Assembly: GCF_030700245.1 (NCBI RefSeq)
Contig: NZ_JAUYZI010000001.1
Location: forward strand, 124,001 to 188,000
Length of the DNA: 64,000 nt
Direction: 5' to 3'
Source: Methylobacterium amylolyticum
GTDB lineage: Bacteria; Pseudomonadota; Alphaproteobacteria; Rhizobiales; Beijerinckiaceae
The notes beneath the pieces are model-generated. The model saw only the letters and a list, made by a program, of their open reading frames with translations, was not told the origin of the DNA and searched no databases. The translations under genes were made by a program, and so were the position numbers. Below are positions 35,640-44,253 of the stretch, piece after piece. Position 1 is the stretch's first letter. Every line of letters begins with the position of its first letter.

Positions 35640-35927
35640 TCACGATTCAAGAGGTATTTCTCGCGTGGTGAATATGGCGCGGTAATCATCGGTTACCCAA
35701 CCGTTACCGTCGCGCGCTCGACGCCACAACTCTCCTCTCCACCAATTCGCGCCAGTATCTGTAACCCCCTCGCGAATAACGTGAGGTTTATAGGCTCTCG
35801 ACCCTAAGTCGCGTCGAGCGACTCTGAGAAGGAAGCGCTGGGCCGCATGCTCATGGCTGTCGGCAATAACTGTCTCGATGCGGCCAATCCCATTGATTTT
35901 CACGAAAAACTTTAGTTTATCGCTCAT
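35640..35927 (-). CDS. hypothetical protein in the integrative element
   Basis: The product is 95 residues from ATG 35927 with GAGGC upstream, and the longer frame beyond it is AT-rich and unlikely to be coding. No family is recognised. It starts MSDKLKFFVKINGIGRIETV and contains ANWWRGELWRRARDGNGWVT. It is much less GC-rich than its neighbours, consistent with foreign DNA. It is the leftmost gene of the element as I draw it. Confidence 0.55.
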   Translation of the reverse strand: MSDKLKFFVKINGIGRIETVIADSHEHAAQRFLLRVARRDLGSRAYKPHVIREGVTDTGANWWRGELWRRARDGNGWVTDDYRAIFTTREIPLES

Positions 35928-36067
35928 ATATGCCTCAATTTTTGTCGTAGATTTCAAAACAAGCCGCGACACAGCTAGGCTCGACTTGCTTGTCAACAGG
36001 TGCGGCAAGCGTGTGTAAAAATCTACTGCTTGCACGGACGAGCGGCAATCAAGCACTAGCTCCATGA

Positions 36068-37135
36068 TTAACGTGCATTCGGCCGCACCCGTGATGCGCT
36101 GCTGTTTTGCAACGCCTTCAATTGCCGCCTCGGCGCGAGCCCGAACCGCACCCGGCCCGCCTCCATCAGCGTGGCCGGTATTTGGTACCCGTTCGCCCAG
36201 CCGCCCGGCTTGATCAAGCCATCCTCCGCCGCGTGGATGACGGCCCAGGCGTCCTCGACGACCGGCATGACCTGCCCGGACGCTTGCACTTGGAGCCTCG
36301 CTATCGCAGCTTCCCGGCCGGGGGACTCGGGTTCCGGGACCCCCGCGGCGTCCATGAGGGATCGTGCGTTCGCGATGGCGAGCCTGCCTTCGATGGCCGC
36401 CCGGGCGGCGTACATGGCGACGTAGTCTGAGGTGGTGTGCTCCAGGGTTGCCGCGAGGGACTCCCAGCCCGCGTCGGTCGTTAGATCCTCGGCGTGGTGC
36501 CCGCGGTACCGGAAGGGGCTGTCAATCTCCTCGGTGTCCCAAGCCGCCTTCAAGCCACTTATGGCCTCGACCCGCTGAACAAACGCCAAGCCGCTGGCCG
36601 ATGGGAAATTCAGGAAGAGGCGCACTTCGCCCGACCCGAGGACTTTGGCGAACAGGGGCGTGGCCAGGGACCGCGGCTTCTCCGGAGCATCAGGGTCACG
36701 CAGGTCGCCGCCGAGCCGGAGCCACGTTTCATCGACAAGACCCGCCGCGACGAGGCGCTCGCCGGGGGACGGGGCAACGTCGGGCTTGGGCTGATCGGCG
36801 TCCTTCGGGTACCGGCGCCATGATCGGGCTTCCTCGTCCCATCCGAAGGGCACCTTCAGGTCTGGCCACGAGTATTCCCGCACCGAGTGCGGGTTGCCCC
36901 GGACTCGGACGGTGTGGAGTTGGCCGTCGAAGACGTGCACGCGCCCGACCAGGGCACCGTGCGGGTCACGGACGACCGAGACGACCTCCGTCACGGCCAT
37001 GGGCACGCCCGGCGGCAGGGCGTCCTGAAGATGCTGGAGGAGCTCCCCCGCGAGGGCGTCCAGCGGCGCTTCGTATTCGAGCGCGACGGCCTCGAAGAGG
37101 TCGCCCTGGAAGTAGTTGGGTTTGCGCTTGGCCAT
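36068..37135 (-). CDS. hypothetical protein in the integrative element
   Basis: The product is 355 residues starting MAKRKPNYFQGDLFEAVALE. No family is recognised. It has no signal peptide or membrane helix, a mixed alpha/beta-looking composition, and a basic C-terminus (RQLKALQNSSASRVRPNAR). It lies 13 bases downstream of the Dam-like gene and is probably co-transcribed with it. A role in DNA metabolism of the element would be a guess. Confidence 0.7.
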   Translation of the reverse strand: MAKRKPNYFQGDLFEAVALEYEAPLDALAGELLQHLQDALPPGVPMAVTEVVSVVRDPHGALVGRVHVFDGQLHTVRVRGNPHSVREYSWPDLKVPFGWDEEARSWRRYPKDADQPKPDVAPSPGERLVAAGLVDETWLRLGGDLRDPDAPEKPRSLATPLFAKVLGSGEVRLFLNFPSASGLAFVQRVEAISGLKAAWDTEEIDSPFRYRGHHAEDLTTDAGWESLAATLEHTTSDYVAMYAARAAIEGRLAIANARSLMDAAGVPEPESPGREAAIARLQVQASGQVMPVVEDAWAVIHAAEDGLIKPGGWANGYQIPATLMEAGRVRFGLAPRRQLKALQNSSASRVRPNAR

Positions 37136-37148
37136 GGTGGGGCTCTCC

Positions 37149-37997
37149 TCAGGCGGCGTTGAAAAGGTCGGGTGGGCGGGTGGCCGCCGTCGCCCGGGGC
37201 GAGATCCAAAGGACTTCCTCGCGGACCCCCATGGCCTGGTCGCGAACCACCCGGGTGACGCGCCGCCACCCGGAGAGGGCTTCGTCGTAAAGGGGCGAGG
37301 CGTAGCCCGAGAGGACGACGGCCCCCTTCAGGCCGAGGAGGGATTCGAGTAGCCGGAAGTGCCCAGCCTCGTCGAGCTCGACCCGGTAGCCCGACGACGG
37401 GTCCTTCCGGGTGCTCGGCAGGTACGGCGGATCGACGTAGTGCAGGGCGTCCGGCCGGTCGTGCCGGCGCATCACGCCGACGGCGTCCGCGCTCTCGACG
37501 ACGACGTCCCGGAGCCGAGCCCCGATCTGCCCGATGCCGTCCGAGTAGGTGAACCAGTCGCGCGCCGGGACCGACCTGGCATCGCCCGAGTAGGACCGGA
37601 ACCCGGTGCGGCTCGCCGGCCGGCGGGCGTCGCTTGCCCGGCCCATGTAGTGGCGCACCAGCAGCCGCCGGGCGCGCTCGACCGGACGGTCCCCCTCGAC
37701 CGGCTCGCAGGCCAATCGGAACTCGGCGGCGCTGAACGGCGTCAGGGCGCAGAGCATCCCGAGTTGCCCGCAGAGCGCCGGGTCGCGGGCGACGCGGTAC
37801 AGGTTCGCGAGTTCGGCATCGAGGTCGTTGAGTACCTCGACCTCGGACCGGGGCTTCCGAAGCAGCACCGCGGCCGAGCCGCCGAAGGGCTCGACGTAGA
37901 CGCGGTGCGGGGGCAGGTGGGCGATGATCCAGGCGGACATCATGGCCTTGCCGCCGTACCAGCGGACCAGGGGGCGAACGGCTCCCGGAGCGGCCAT
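37149..37997 (-). CDS. Dam-type (D12 class) DNA adenine methylase
   Basis: The product is 282 residues. Motif X/I region is PLVRWYGGKAMMSAWIIAHL then VYVEPFGGSAAVLLRKP. The catalytic motif IV is DPPY in HYVDPPYLPSTRKD. VLSGYASPLYDEALSGW near the end is also typical of D12 methylases. It would transfer a methyl group from SAM to N6 of adenine in a short site that cannot be read from sequence. Orphan Dam enzymes are common on phages and integrative elements. Its start overlaps the stop of the upstream gene (TGATG). No restriction partner is evident. Confidence 0.88.
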   Translation of the reverse strand: MAAPGAVRPLVRWYGGKAMMSAWIIAHLPPHRVYVEPFGGSAAVLLRKPRSEVEVLNDLDAELANLYRVARDPALCGQLGMLCALTPFSAAEFRLACEPVEGDRPVERARRLLVRHYMGRASDARRPASRTGFRSYSGDARSVPARDWFTYSDGIGQIGARLRDVVVESADAVGVMRRHDRPDALHYVDPPYLPSTRKDPSSGYRVELDEAGHFRLLESLLGLKGAVVLSGYASPLYDEALSGWRRVTRVVRDQAMGVREEVLWISPRATAATRPPDLFNAA

Positions 37998-38942
37998 CAC
38001 GCCTTCTCCGTCCCGTAGATGCGACGCAGGAGCTCCGGCCGAACTTGCCGGCGGTGGCGCCAGACGGCGGCTAGCGCGTGGCACGCCTCGATGATCGAGA
38101 GCTCCGGCAGGGCGGCCAGGACGTGGCCCGTGTGCGAGTGGGCCTTGCTCCACCCGATGTTGTTTTCGACCGTCGCCATGTCGCGGTCGAGGTCGGATAG
38201 GATCTGCGTCGCGTAGTGGACCGCCCCGCGAACGTCCTCGTCCGCGGCCCGCGCCAGCCAGTCCGAGTGCGACTGATCGGTCGCGACGCGGGCCTTGACG
38301 GCTTCGATGGCCGCGTCGACCTCAGCGACCATCTCGCGAGCCAGCTTGGCCGCCGCCGCTCGGGGCGCCCCGCCGGGGCCGGGCTTCTCGGCGAGAAGGG
38401 CCGCGGCGACGTCGCGCTTCCGCCGGCTCCAGGCCCAAGCCTTCATACGGAGGGACTCCCGCAGGGCCTCCATGTCGGCGACGCGAGCCGCGCCGTTTAG
38501 CTGGGCTTCGAGCTCGGCCTCCCGGGCGCGGCGCGTCTCGGCCTCGGCGACTCGGACGTCGTCGGCGGCGAGGGCGGCCTCGGCCGCGGCGATGGCGTCT
38601 AGCGAAGCCTGGTCGCCTTGCGCGGGGTCTTCCCAGCAGACGGGCTGGACCTGACCGCCGCTCCGCTCTGCGGTGCCCCAGGAGTAGCCCGCCTCATGGA
38701 GGGGCGACTTCGCCAGCCTCCAGGCGCGGGAATATCGCGTCGGGTCGCCGTCGCCGACCCAAAAGCCGCGCTCGCCCCGGCCGGTCCGGACAGTGCGGAG
38801 GCGGCGCCATGAAAGGCCGAGGCCGGCGAGCGGGGACCGCCGGAACGGTTTCGGGAGCGCCCCGAGAGGCGGCGACGGCGGCGGCCAGGACCGGGAGGAC
38901 GACCCCGGCGAAGGCGAGAGCAAGGAGGAGGAGGGAGAGCAC
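37997..38942 (-). CDS. hypothetical protein with membrane anchor, apparent -1 frameshift
   Basis: Translation most likely starts at GTG 38942 (AAGGG upstream), giving a membrane segment (LSLLLLALAFAGVVLPVLAA) and reaching about 38810 in that frame. Beyond there coding character moves to the -1 frame, which has no plausible start of its own and runs to 37997. It contains an Ala/Glu-rich coiled-coil-like section (ALAADDVRVAEAETRRAREA) and a helical C-terminus. The first frame, if not shifted, ends at 38694. Either there is a real or programmed frameshift or an assembly error. No family is recognised. It is coupled to the methylase gene. Confidence 0.5.
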
Positions 38943-39026
38943 GGCGGAGACCCTTCACGAGTTGGCAATGAGGGTAACGTGCCAGCCTCGACAAGGATTC
39001 GCAAGCTTTTGTGGATGTCAAAAATG

Positions 39027-39080
39027 CTTCGAAAGTCGAAGGATTGGCATACAGAATTAATTGCAGATCGCATTTAATTC
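39027..39080. promoter_or_regulatory. divergent control region with two dyads
   Basis: CTTCGA-N3-TCGAAG (39027-39041) is perfect. GAATTAATTGC-N5-GCATTTAATTC (39054-39064 and 39070-39080) matches at 10 of 11 positions. They sit in an AT-rich gap between the leftward and rightward gene blocks of the element. Such dyads are likely operators for an element repressor. Confidence 0.6.
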
Positions 39081-39187
39081 GGGACCGCCGATTTCCTCTT
39101 GCGCTAGGCCGCGACTTTCATACCATCCTTGGCAAAGCGGGTCGCAATAGCGCCCTGCGGGCAACTACTGAGGAAATGATAACTTCG

Positions 39188-39406
39188 ATGGGACCGATTG
39201 CCAGATTCTCCCGAGAGCAGGTCCTCGACCTGCTCCGTGCGCGGGTGGAGGCCGCAGGCTCGGCGTCCGCGGCCGCCCGTTCGCTGGGCGTCAGCCCCTC
39301 GTACTTGATCGACGTGCGCGAACGGCGTCGCCCGCCGGGCGCGCGGCTCCTCGCTGGCCTCGGGCTGGAGCAGGCCATCATCCCCATGGAGGCCGCCCGT
39401 GCGTAA
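39188..39406 (+). CDS. small helix-turn-helix protein
   Basis: The product is 72 residues from ATG 39188 (AGGA 11 bases before; an ATG at 39176 is alternative). GSASAAARSLGVSPSYLIDV resembles a Cro/CI-like helix-turn-helix. It is the first gene right of the divergent control region, so it is a candidate regulator of the element. It overlaps the next gene. Confidence 0.65.
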   Translation: MGPIARFSREQVLDLLRARVEAAGSASAAARSLGVSPSYLIDVRERRRPPGARLLAGLGLEQAIIPMEAARA

Positions 39407-39683
39407 CCCCCACCTCGACGACGATGACCTGATCGGGCTCCCGGACTTCCTACGCTACCTCCTTGCCGACGAGCGCCAAGCATCTGGCCCTGCCTTCAAC
39501 CGGCACGCCGCCCGCCCCCCGGTCGTCGACGTCCCGTCGGAGATGCCCCCGGCAGCCCCGGTCGACGCCCGCCCCGTCGCCCAGGTCCGCACGGTTCCGA
39601 CGGCGCCGCCGGTCCCGCCCCGGCGCCCCGTCCGCATGCCCTCGGCCGATCCCCGCCGCCCCTCGCAGGGGTCACTCCTATGA
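39399..39683 (+). CDS. hypothetical proline-rich protein
   Basis: The product is 94 residues from a GTG overlapping the previous gene. The acidic start HLDDDDLIGLPDFLRYLLAD is followed by a Pro/Val/Arg-rich disordered tail. No family is recognised. It overlaps the next gene by four bases, so it is in the same operon. Confidence 0.5.
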   Translation: MRNPHLDDDDLIGLPDFLRYLLADERQASGPAFNRHAARPPVVDVPSEMPPAAPVDARPVAQVRTVPTAPPVPPRRPVRMPSADPRRPSQGSLL

Positions 39684-40828
39684 GCGACGGGGTCTACAGC
39701 ATCGACATCGCGGTCCGCGCCACGCCGTCGCCGGCGCTCGTCGCGCGGATCGTGGATTCGTACGGCGCCGACGCCGCGGCGGAGCGCTGGGCCTGGCTGG
39801 GCGAGCGCACGATCTCGACGCTTGCCCAGCGCGGCCGCGCACAGGCCGGCGACGTCGCGCCTCGCCGCACTGGCGGTCGCCCGATGGCATGCTCGGAAAT
39901 CGACGCCGCCGTTGCCGTCGAGGCCGGTTTCATCCTCGGGAGCGCCTCGCGTGGCATCCGCGCCGCCGGCGTCACCGTCTCCTATCAGGGGCTGTACAGC
40001 CGCCGCGGCCTGACGCCCCCCATGATCTCCCCGGAGGAGCGCGGCATTGCGTCAGCGCTAGCCGGTGCCGCCCGTCGCGGCGATGCTGAGGCGGCCGAGG
40101 CCTGGGAGGCGAGGCTCGCGTTCGAGGCTTCCGTCGGTTTCGTCATCCGCAAGGCGCTCGCCCTGGTTGCCGAGCAAACGGTCAGCGGCCGCTACGCCCT
40201 GCCGCCGGCGGACGCGGCCCTGGCGGAGGCGCTCCGGGACGAGGACCCGGCCGCCGTCGCGCTGGTCTTCCCGGGGCTCGCCGAGATCTCGCAGGCCGAG
40301 CCCGAGCCCCCCGTCATCGTCCCACCCCCCACTCCGGAGACCGCCCCGATGCGTCGCATGAGCCGTATGCCGACTGACAACGTCCTAACTGCCGAGCGCG
40401 CTCAGGGCCGCTCGGTCGATCAGATGGCGTCCGACTGGGAAGTGAAGCCCGCCGCCATCCGCGCCGCGCTGCGCCGCATCGACCAGGCCGCGCTGGCTTC
40501 CCAGGTCCAGGCGCCCCCGCCCAAGCCGCTGTCGGCGACGCACTCGGAACCAGCCCAACACCTGGCGGCCCCGCCTCCCGGGCGCCTATCCGTCGAGGAC
40601 CTCGCCAGAGCGGTGGCCCTGGCACGGCGCGAGGGGATCACGCCGGCGGCGGCGGTGGAGTTCGTCCGCGCCGACGTCGACCAGGCCCGGACCCGGCCCG
40701 TGGCGCCCGACCCGGACCTTGCCGGATTCCCGGCGCCGCGCATGTCGCCGGGCTTGGCCGCTTGGTTCGACGCCTTGGCCGCCGGTCACGACCTGCCCGA
40801 ATTGGAGATGGAGGATTTCGATGTCTGA
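39680..40828 (+). CDS. hypothetical protein of the integrative element
   Basis: The product is 382 residues. Residues ~1-200 are a helical Ala-rich domain (MSDGVYSIDIAVRATPSPAL onward). A Pro-rich linker (PEPPVIVPPPTPETAP) follows. A later segment, RAQGRSVDQMASDWEVKPAA, looks like a helix-turn-helix. The C-terminus LAAGHDLPELEMEDFDV is acidic. No named family is recognised. It overlaps both neighbours, so it is operonic. Confidence 0.65.
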   Translation: MSDGVYSIDIAVRATPSPALVARIVDSYGADAAAERWAWLGERTISTLAQRGRAQAGDVAPRRTGGRPMACSEIDAAVAVEAGFILGSASRGIRAAGVTVSYQGLYSRRGLTPPMISPEERGIASALAGAARRGDAEAAEAWEARLAFEASVGFVIRKALALVAEQTVSGRYALPPADAALAEALRDEDPAAVALVFPGLAEISQAEPEPPVIVPPPTPETAPMRRMSRMPTDNVLTAERAQGRSVDQMASDWEVKPAAIRAALRRIDQAALASQVQAPPPKPLSATHSEPAQHLAAPPPGRLSVEDLARAVALARREGITPAAAVEFVRADVDQARTRPVAPDPDLAGFPAPRMSPGLAAWFDALAAGHDLPELEMEDFDV

Positions 40829-41102
40829 GACAGGCCTCGCCACCGCCCGGCAGGAGCCGGCCCCCGCCGCCGAGGCTCCCGCCGAGCGCCCAATCGACGT
40901 CATCGCCCGCATCGGACGGGCGATGTACGGCCCACTCTGGATTGGCAAATTGGCCGCTGACAACGGCCTGTCGCACCAAAGCATCCGTCGGTGGCTGGCA
41001 GGCCAGGGCAGCCCCACTCCCTTCGACTTCAGGCTCGTGAAGCTCATTGCAAGGGAACACGCCGCCCGTGTGCTGCGCGCAGCCGGGGATGAGACGCCAT
41101 GA
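40821..41102 (+). CDS. small HTH-like protein, tandem copy 1
   Basis: The product is 93 residues, ATG 40821 with GGAGG upstream. After an Ala/Pro-rich start, DVIARIGRAMYGPLWIGKLA leads into a helix-turn-helix-like SHQSIRRWLAGQGSPTP. It is clearly related to the next gene. No family name is certain; it may be a DNA-binding accessory protein of the element. Confidence 0.6.
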   Translation: MSETGLATARQEPAPAAEAPAERPIDVIARIGRAMYGPLWIGKLAADNGLSHQSIRRWLAGQGSPTPFDFRLVKLIAREHAARVLRAAGDETP

Positions 41103-41365
41103 CGAGCAACCTCGATGCGCCTGCCGCCGGCGGGAACAACGGTCCGCCCCTGGACGAGCGGCCTTACGCGATCCTGGAGCGGATCGGGCGCGCCATGCAC
41201 GGCCCCCGTTGGCAGGGCAAGCTCGCTGGGGACATCGGCGAGAACGAACGCGAGCTCCGGCGCTGGCGCGCCGGCATCGGTGAGCCATCACCGCGGACGC
41301 TCGCATGGGCTCGCGAAGAGGCGCGCCGCCACATCGCCGGCATTCAACGCGCCATAGAGGAGTAG
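41099..41365 (+). CDS. small HTH-like protein, tandem copy 2
   Basis: The product is 88 residues, overlapping copy 1 by four bases. AILERIGRAMHGPRWQGKLA then NERELRRWRAGIGEPSPRTL lines up with copy 1 over about 55 residues (shared IGRAM-GP-W-GKLA and RRW-AG-G-P), showing an old tandem duplication. Confidence 0.6.
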   Translation: MTSNLDAPAAGGNNGPPLDERPYAILERIGRAMHGPRWQGKLAGDIGENERELRRWRAGIGEPSPRTLAWAREEARRHIAGIQRAIEE

Positions 41366-41368
41366 GCC

Positions 41369-42217
41369 ATGGTCGAGAACCCCTTCGAGCTCCCGGGCGT
41401 CGTCGGCCTCGATGGCACGGACGCCGCCATCGAGGCCGACGGCATCCGCGCTGGCGAGCCCTGGGCCGGCACCGAGATCGCCGGCTTGCAGTTCTACGAC
41501 TACTCGACGGAGGACCTGGACGGCGAGCCCGTCCGCCCCCGCGCCGGCGACCGCCTGGTTCTCGTCCGGGCGCCGGACAACGAGCACGATCCGAGGGCCG
41601 TCGAGGTGTGGTGGCGCAACGACGTGCGCCTCGGGCATCTGCCCCGGGGCGTGGCCCGCGAGGTCGCCCCGCACATGGATGCCGGGGTACCGATCCGGGC
41701 CTACGTCAGCGACCCCGGCACCGGGGAAGCGTGGTCGGCCCGGGCGCTTCTCGTCGGCCCTGCCGTCGGCGACCTGCACGGGAAGCTGATCGCGCACGCC
41801 ACCGCCCAGGCGCTGGACGAATGGAAGTGGGGCGAGCGCCTCGCCGAGATGCGCCGCGAGGGCGACAGCCGCGCCCGGGCCGCACGGTTCGAGAAGCGGC
41901 TGGAACTCGCCCGGGCGTCTAGGCTCGCGCAGGCGGTCAACACCTTCTCCGCCAAGCTGCCGCCCGAACCTATCGACGAAGCCCGCCTGCCGCCGGCCGG
42001 CAAGTGCATCGAGCTCTTCGACATCGCCCACGCGGTCGGTTGCTCGCGGTCGACAGCCCGGCGCCTCGCCGAGCGGGCCGGCGCCCGCGTCGAGGTCTCG
42101 ATGAGGGGCTGGTACGCGGCGAGCTCGACAGTCGTCGTCACCGACGAGCTCCGGACCGTCCTGGCCGAGTGGGCCTCCCGGCCGCGGCGGCGGGTGACCG
42201 TCGCGGAGCTCGTCTAA
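41369..42217 (+). CDS. HIRAN-domain protein
   Basis: The product is 282 residues. A HIRAN domain lies at about residues 50-110: RAGDRLVLVRAPDNEHDPRA, then VRLGHLPRGVAREVAPHMDA, with the expected NxHDPxA and GxLP features. HIRAN domains bind DNA ends or 3' termini in SWI/SNF and other repair proteins. The C-terminal part (about 215-282) has IAHAVGCSRSTARRLAERAG, an HTH-like stretch. It has no helicase part, so it is a stand-alone version. Confidence 0.7.
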   Translation: MVENPFELPGVVGLDGTDAAIEADGIRAGEPWAGTEIAGLQFYDYSTEDLDGEPVRPRAGDRLVLVRAPDNEHDPRAVEVWWRNDVRLGHLPRGVAREVAPHMDAGVPIRAYVSDPGTGEAWSARALLVGPAVGDLHGKLIAHATAQALDEWKWGERLAEMRREGDSRARAARFEKRLELARASRLAQAVNTFSAKLPPEPIDEARLPPAGKCIELFDIAHAVGCSRSTARRLAERAGARVEVSMRGWYAASSTVVVTDELRTVLAEWASRPRRRVTVAELV

Positions 42218-42300
42218 GCCGGGACCGGCACGGCCACGACCTTAACCATGGCAATCGAACCGGCTTGTTTGCGACCAAACATTGGGGGACTCTGCCTGCG

Positions 42301-42810
42301 ATGACCGCGACTTACGAGATTATCGTCTCCGCCGATGTCTGGCGGGACCTCTCCGGGGGCCTGAGTTGGGCCCTGGAGGGCGCCGACATGGACATGCCGC
42401 TCTCGCTAGCGAGCGCGCAGTGGGCGCCGGAGTGCCGGGGCCTTTTCGGAGCGCCCGGCTACTCCGTGCCAATGCTCCGGGGCGCCATCGGCCGGGGCGA
42501 GCTCGGATGCGTGAGGCGCGGTCGTCTGCTGCTTGTGACGCGCCGGCAGTTGCGCACGTGGAGGCAGGGAGAGGGAGAGGGATGGCACGACGACCAGGGA
42601 CAACAGCCAAGCGACGAAAGACGCCCAGGAAGCTCGGCGTCGGGCATCGGGGCGAACCCTACGCTTGGTACCGCGAGGGCCGCGTCGGAACTGACGGGAT
42701 CGAGCGCGGCGGCGTCTGGGTCATCATGCACAACCGGAAGCAGGTCGCTAGCACTGGCATCGGCCTTGGCGAAGGCCCGGAGCGCAAAGCGAACGAAGCC
42801 CGCGTCCTAG
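42301..42810 (+). CDS. excisionase-like DNA-binding protein
   Basis: From ATG 42301 the frame encodes 169 residues. LRGAIGRGELGCVRRGRLLL followed by VTRRQLRTWRQG resembles a small winged HTH of the excisionase/MerR type. The last ~75 codons overlap the integrase start in another frame and look low-complexity, so the true product may only be meaningful over the first ~95 residues. Confidence 0.5.
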   Translation: MTATYEIIVSADVWRDLSGGLSWALEGADMDMPLSLASAQWAPECRGLFGAPGYSVPMLRGAIGRGELGCVRRGRLLLVTRRQLRTWRQGEGEGWHDDQGQQPSDERRPGSSASGIGANPTLGTARAASELTGSSAAASGSSCTTGSRSLALASALAKARSAKRTKPAS

Positions 42811-44045
42811 CGGTCCTCCAGGACTACAAGGACAGCGTCGCCATCGCGGCGACGGCGAACGTCGAGGTCCGGAAGGGCCGTCCGGCGCGCGAGGTCACGG
42901 TCGCCGAGGTCCTCAGCCGGTACCTCGACGCGAAGCGCGGCACGCTCGATCCGGCGACGGGCGAGTACCGGGGAGGCGTCGCGCGCCACGAGGAGCTCGC
43001 CCAGCGGGTGTTCACCCTCCTGGAATGGTGGGGCGAGCGCACCCTGGCCGACGTCGACAGCGTCACGTGCGCCACATACACCGCGTCGCGTGTCGGCACG
43101 CCGTGGAAGACGCACGCGAGGCTGGGAACCGGCAAGGACGGCGTGCCCGCCCGCCGGGGCCACTCCAAGCCGACGCAGCAGCGCGTCGTCACGACCGGCG
43201 GCGCCCGGCGCGAACTGGAGGACCTCCGGGCCGCGGTCAATCTGGCCGTGAAGGACAGCCTGACGCGGGACACCGTCAGCGTCACGCTGCCGCCGAAGGG
43301 CCAGGAGCGCGACCGCTGGCTGCGGCGGGGCGAGGCGGCCCGCCTCCTTTGGCGCGCCTGGAAGAAGAGGGAGGTCCAGACCATCGCGTCCGGTCCCCGG
43401 AAGGGTGAGACCTACGTCATGCCTCGGCGACCGGCGTGGCACCTCGCGCGCTTCATCGTGGTGGCGCTCCGGACCGGCACGAGGTCGGGCTCGATCTGCG
43501 GGGCGAGCTTCGTCAAGACGCCGGGCAAGCCGTGGATGGAACTCACGACTGAGACGACGGTCGAGGAGCGCGTCGAGACCCGGGTCATCGACGGTGCGAC
43601 GTTCGAGCGCCGGGTGCAGGTGCCCACGATCAAGCGCGTCGCCATCTTCCATCGGAAGGCACTTGGGACGCAGGAGCGAGACAACAAGCGCGCGCCGACG
43701 GTCCGGATGCCCGATTCGCTCGTTGGCCACCTGTGGCGCTGGCACCACATCCTCGGGCAGACGTACGTCGTCGAGTTCGAGGGCAAGCCGGTTGGGTCGA
43801 CGAAGAAGTCGTTCGCCAACTTGGTCTGGGAGGAGGGCCTGGGCGACGACGTCGTGCGGCACAGCCTCCGGCACACGGCGGTCACCTGGGGCATGCAGGC
43901 CGGCGTGCCCATCTGGGAGCTCGCCGGGTACGTCGGCATGTCGGTCGAGATGATCGAGCGCCGCTACGGGCACCACTCAGCGAAGCACATGGAAGGTGCG
44001 CGCGAGGCCCTGGGACGGCGCGGCGGGAAGCGGAAGGCGGCCTAA
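42582..44045 (+). CDS. int: tyrosine-type site-specific integrase
   Basis: The product is 487 residues from ATG 42582 with a purine-rich GGGAGAGGGAGAGGG ribosome site. The catalytic set is visible: Arg301 in LRTGTRSGS, the HxxR box HSLRH (His427, Arg430) and Tyr462 in RRYGHHSAKH. An N-terminal core-binding region precedes it. It would integrate and excise the element at the tRNA gene 90 bases downstream. The long insert-like region between Arg and HxxR (about residues 305-400) is bigger than in lambda-type enzymes. Confidence 0.88.
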   Translation: MARRPGTTAKRRKTPRKLGVGHRGEPYAWYREGRVGTDGIERGGVWVIMHNRKQVASTGIGLGEGPERKANEARVLAVLQDYKDSVAIAATANVEVRKGRPAREVTVAEVLSRYLDAKRGTLDPATGEYRGGVARHEELAQRVFTLLEWWGERTLADVDSVTCATYTASRVGTPWKTHARLGTGKDGVPARRGHSKPTQQRVVTTGGARRELEDLRAAVNLAVKDSLTRDTVSVTLPPKGQERDRWLRRGEAARLLWRAWKKREVQTIASGPRKGETYVMPRRPAWHLARFIVVALRTGTRSGSICGASFVKTPGKPWMELTTETTVEERVETRVIDGATFERRVQVPTIKRVAIFHRKALGTQERDNKRAPTVRMPDSLVGHLWRWHHILGQTYVVEFEGKPVGSTKKSFANLVWEEGLGDDVVRHSLRHTAVTWGMQAGVPIWELAGYVGMSVEMIERRYGHHSAKHMEGAREALGRRGGKRKAA

Positions 44046-44135
44046 GCCGCGACCAGAGTTTCGACCGATGTTTGGTCGAATGTTTGGTCGGCGGAAACCT
44101 CTGCGCCTCGGGAAGGCACTTTGCAGAGGGAAAAC

Positions 44136-44212
44136 TGGTCGGAGTGGCAGGATTTGAACCTGCGACCCCCACGTCCCGAACGTGGTGCGCTACCAGACTG
44201 CGCTACACTCCG
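44136..44212 (-). tRNA. tRNA-Pro (anticodon CGG)
   Basis: On the - strand a full cloverleaf of 77 bases is formed: acceptor CGGAGTG pairs with CACTCCG, D arm GCGCAGTCTGGTAGCGC, anticodon stem CCACG/CGTGG with loop TTCGGGA (anticodon CGG), T arm with GGTTCAAATCC, discriminator A and encoded CCA. The 3' end faces the integrase gene, the usual attachment arrangement. Confidence 0.95.
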
Positions 44213-44253
44213 AAGGCCGGCGGGCGCCACCGCGTCCCGACCGGCGAGCGGGC

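Noticed and set aside
42651..42810. C-terminal part of the excisionase-like frame as a real domain
   Set aside because: It overlaps the integrase gene out of frame and is Ser/Ala-rich, which is what a shadow of the integrase would give.
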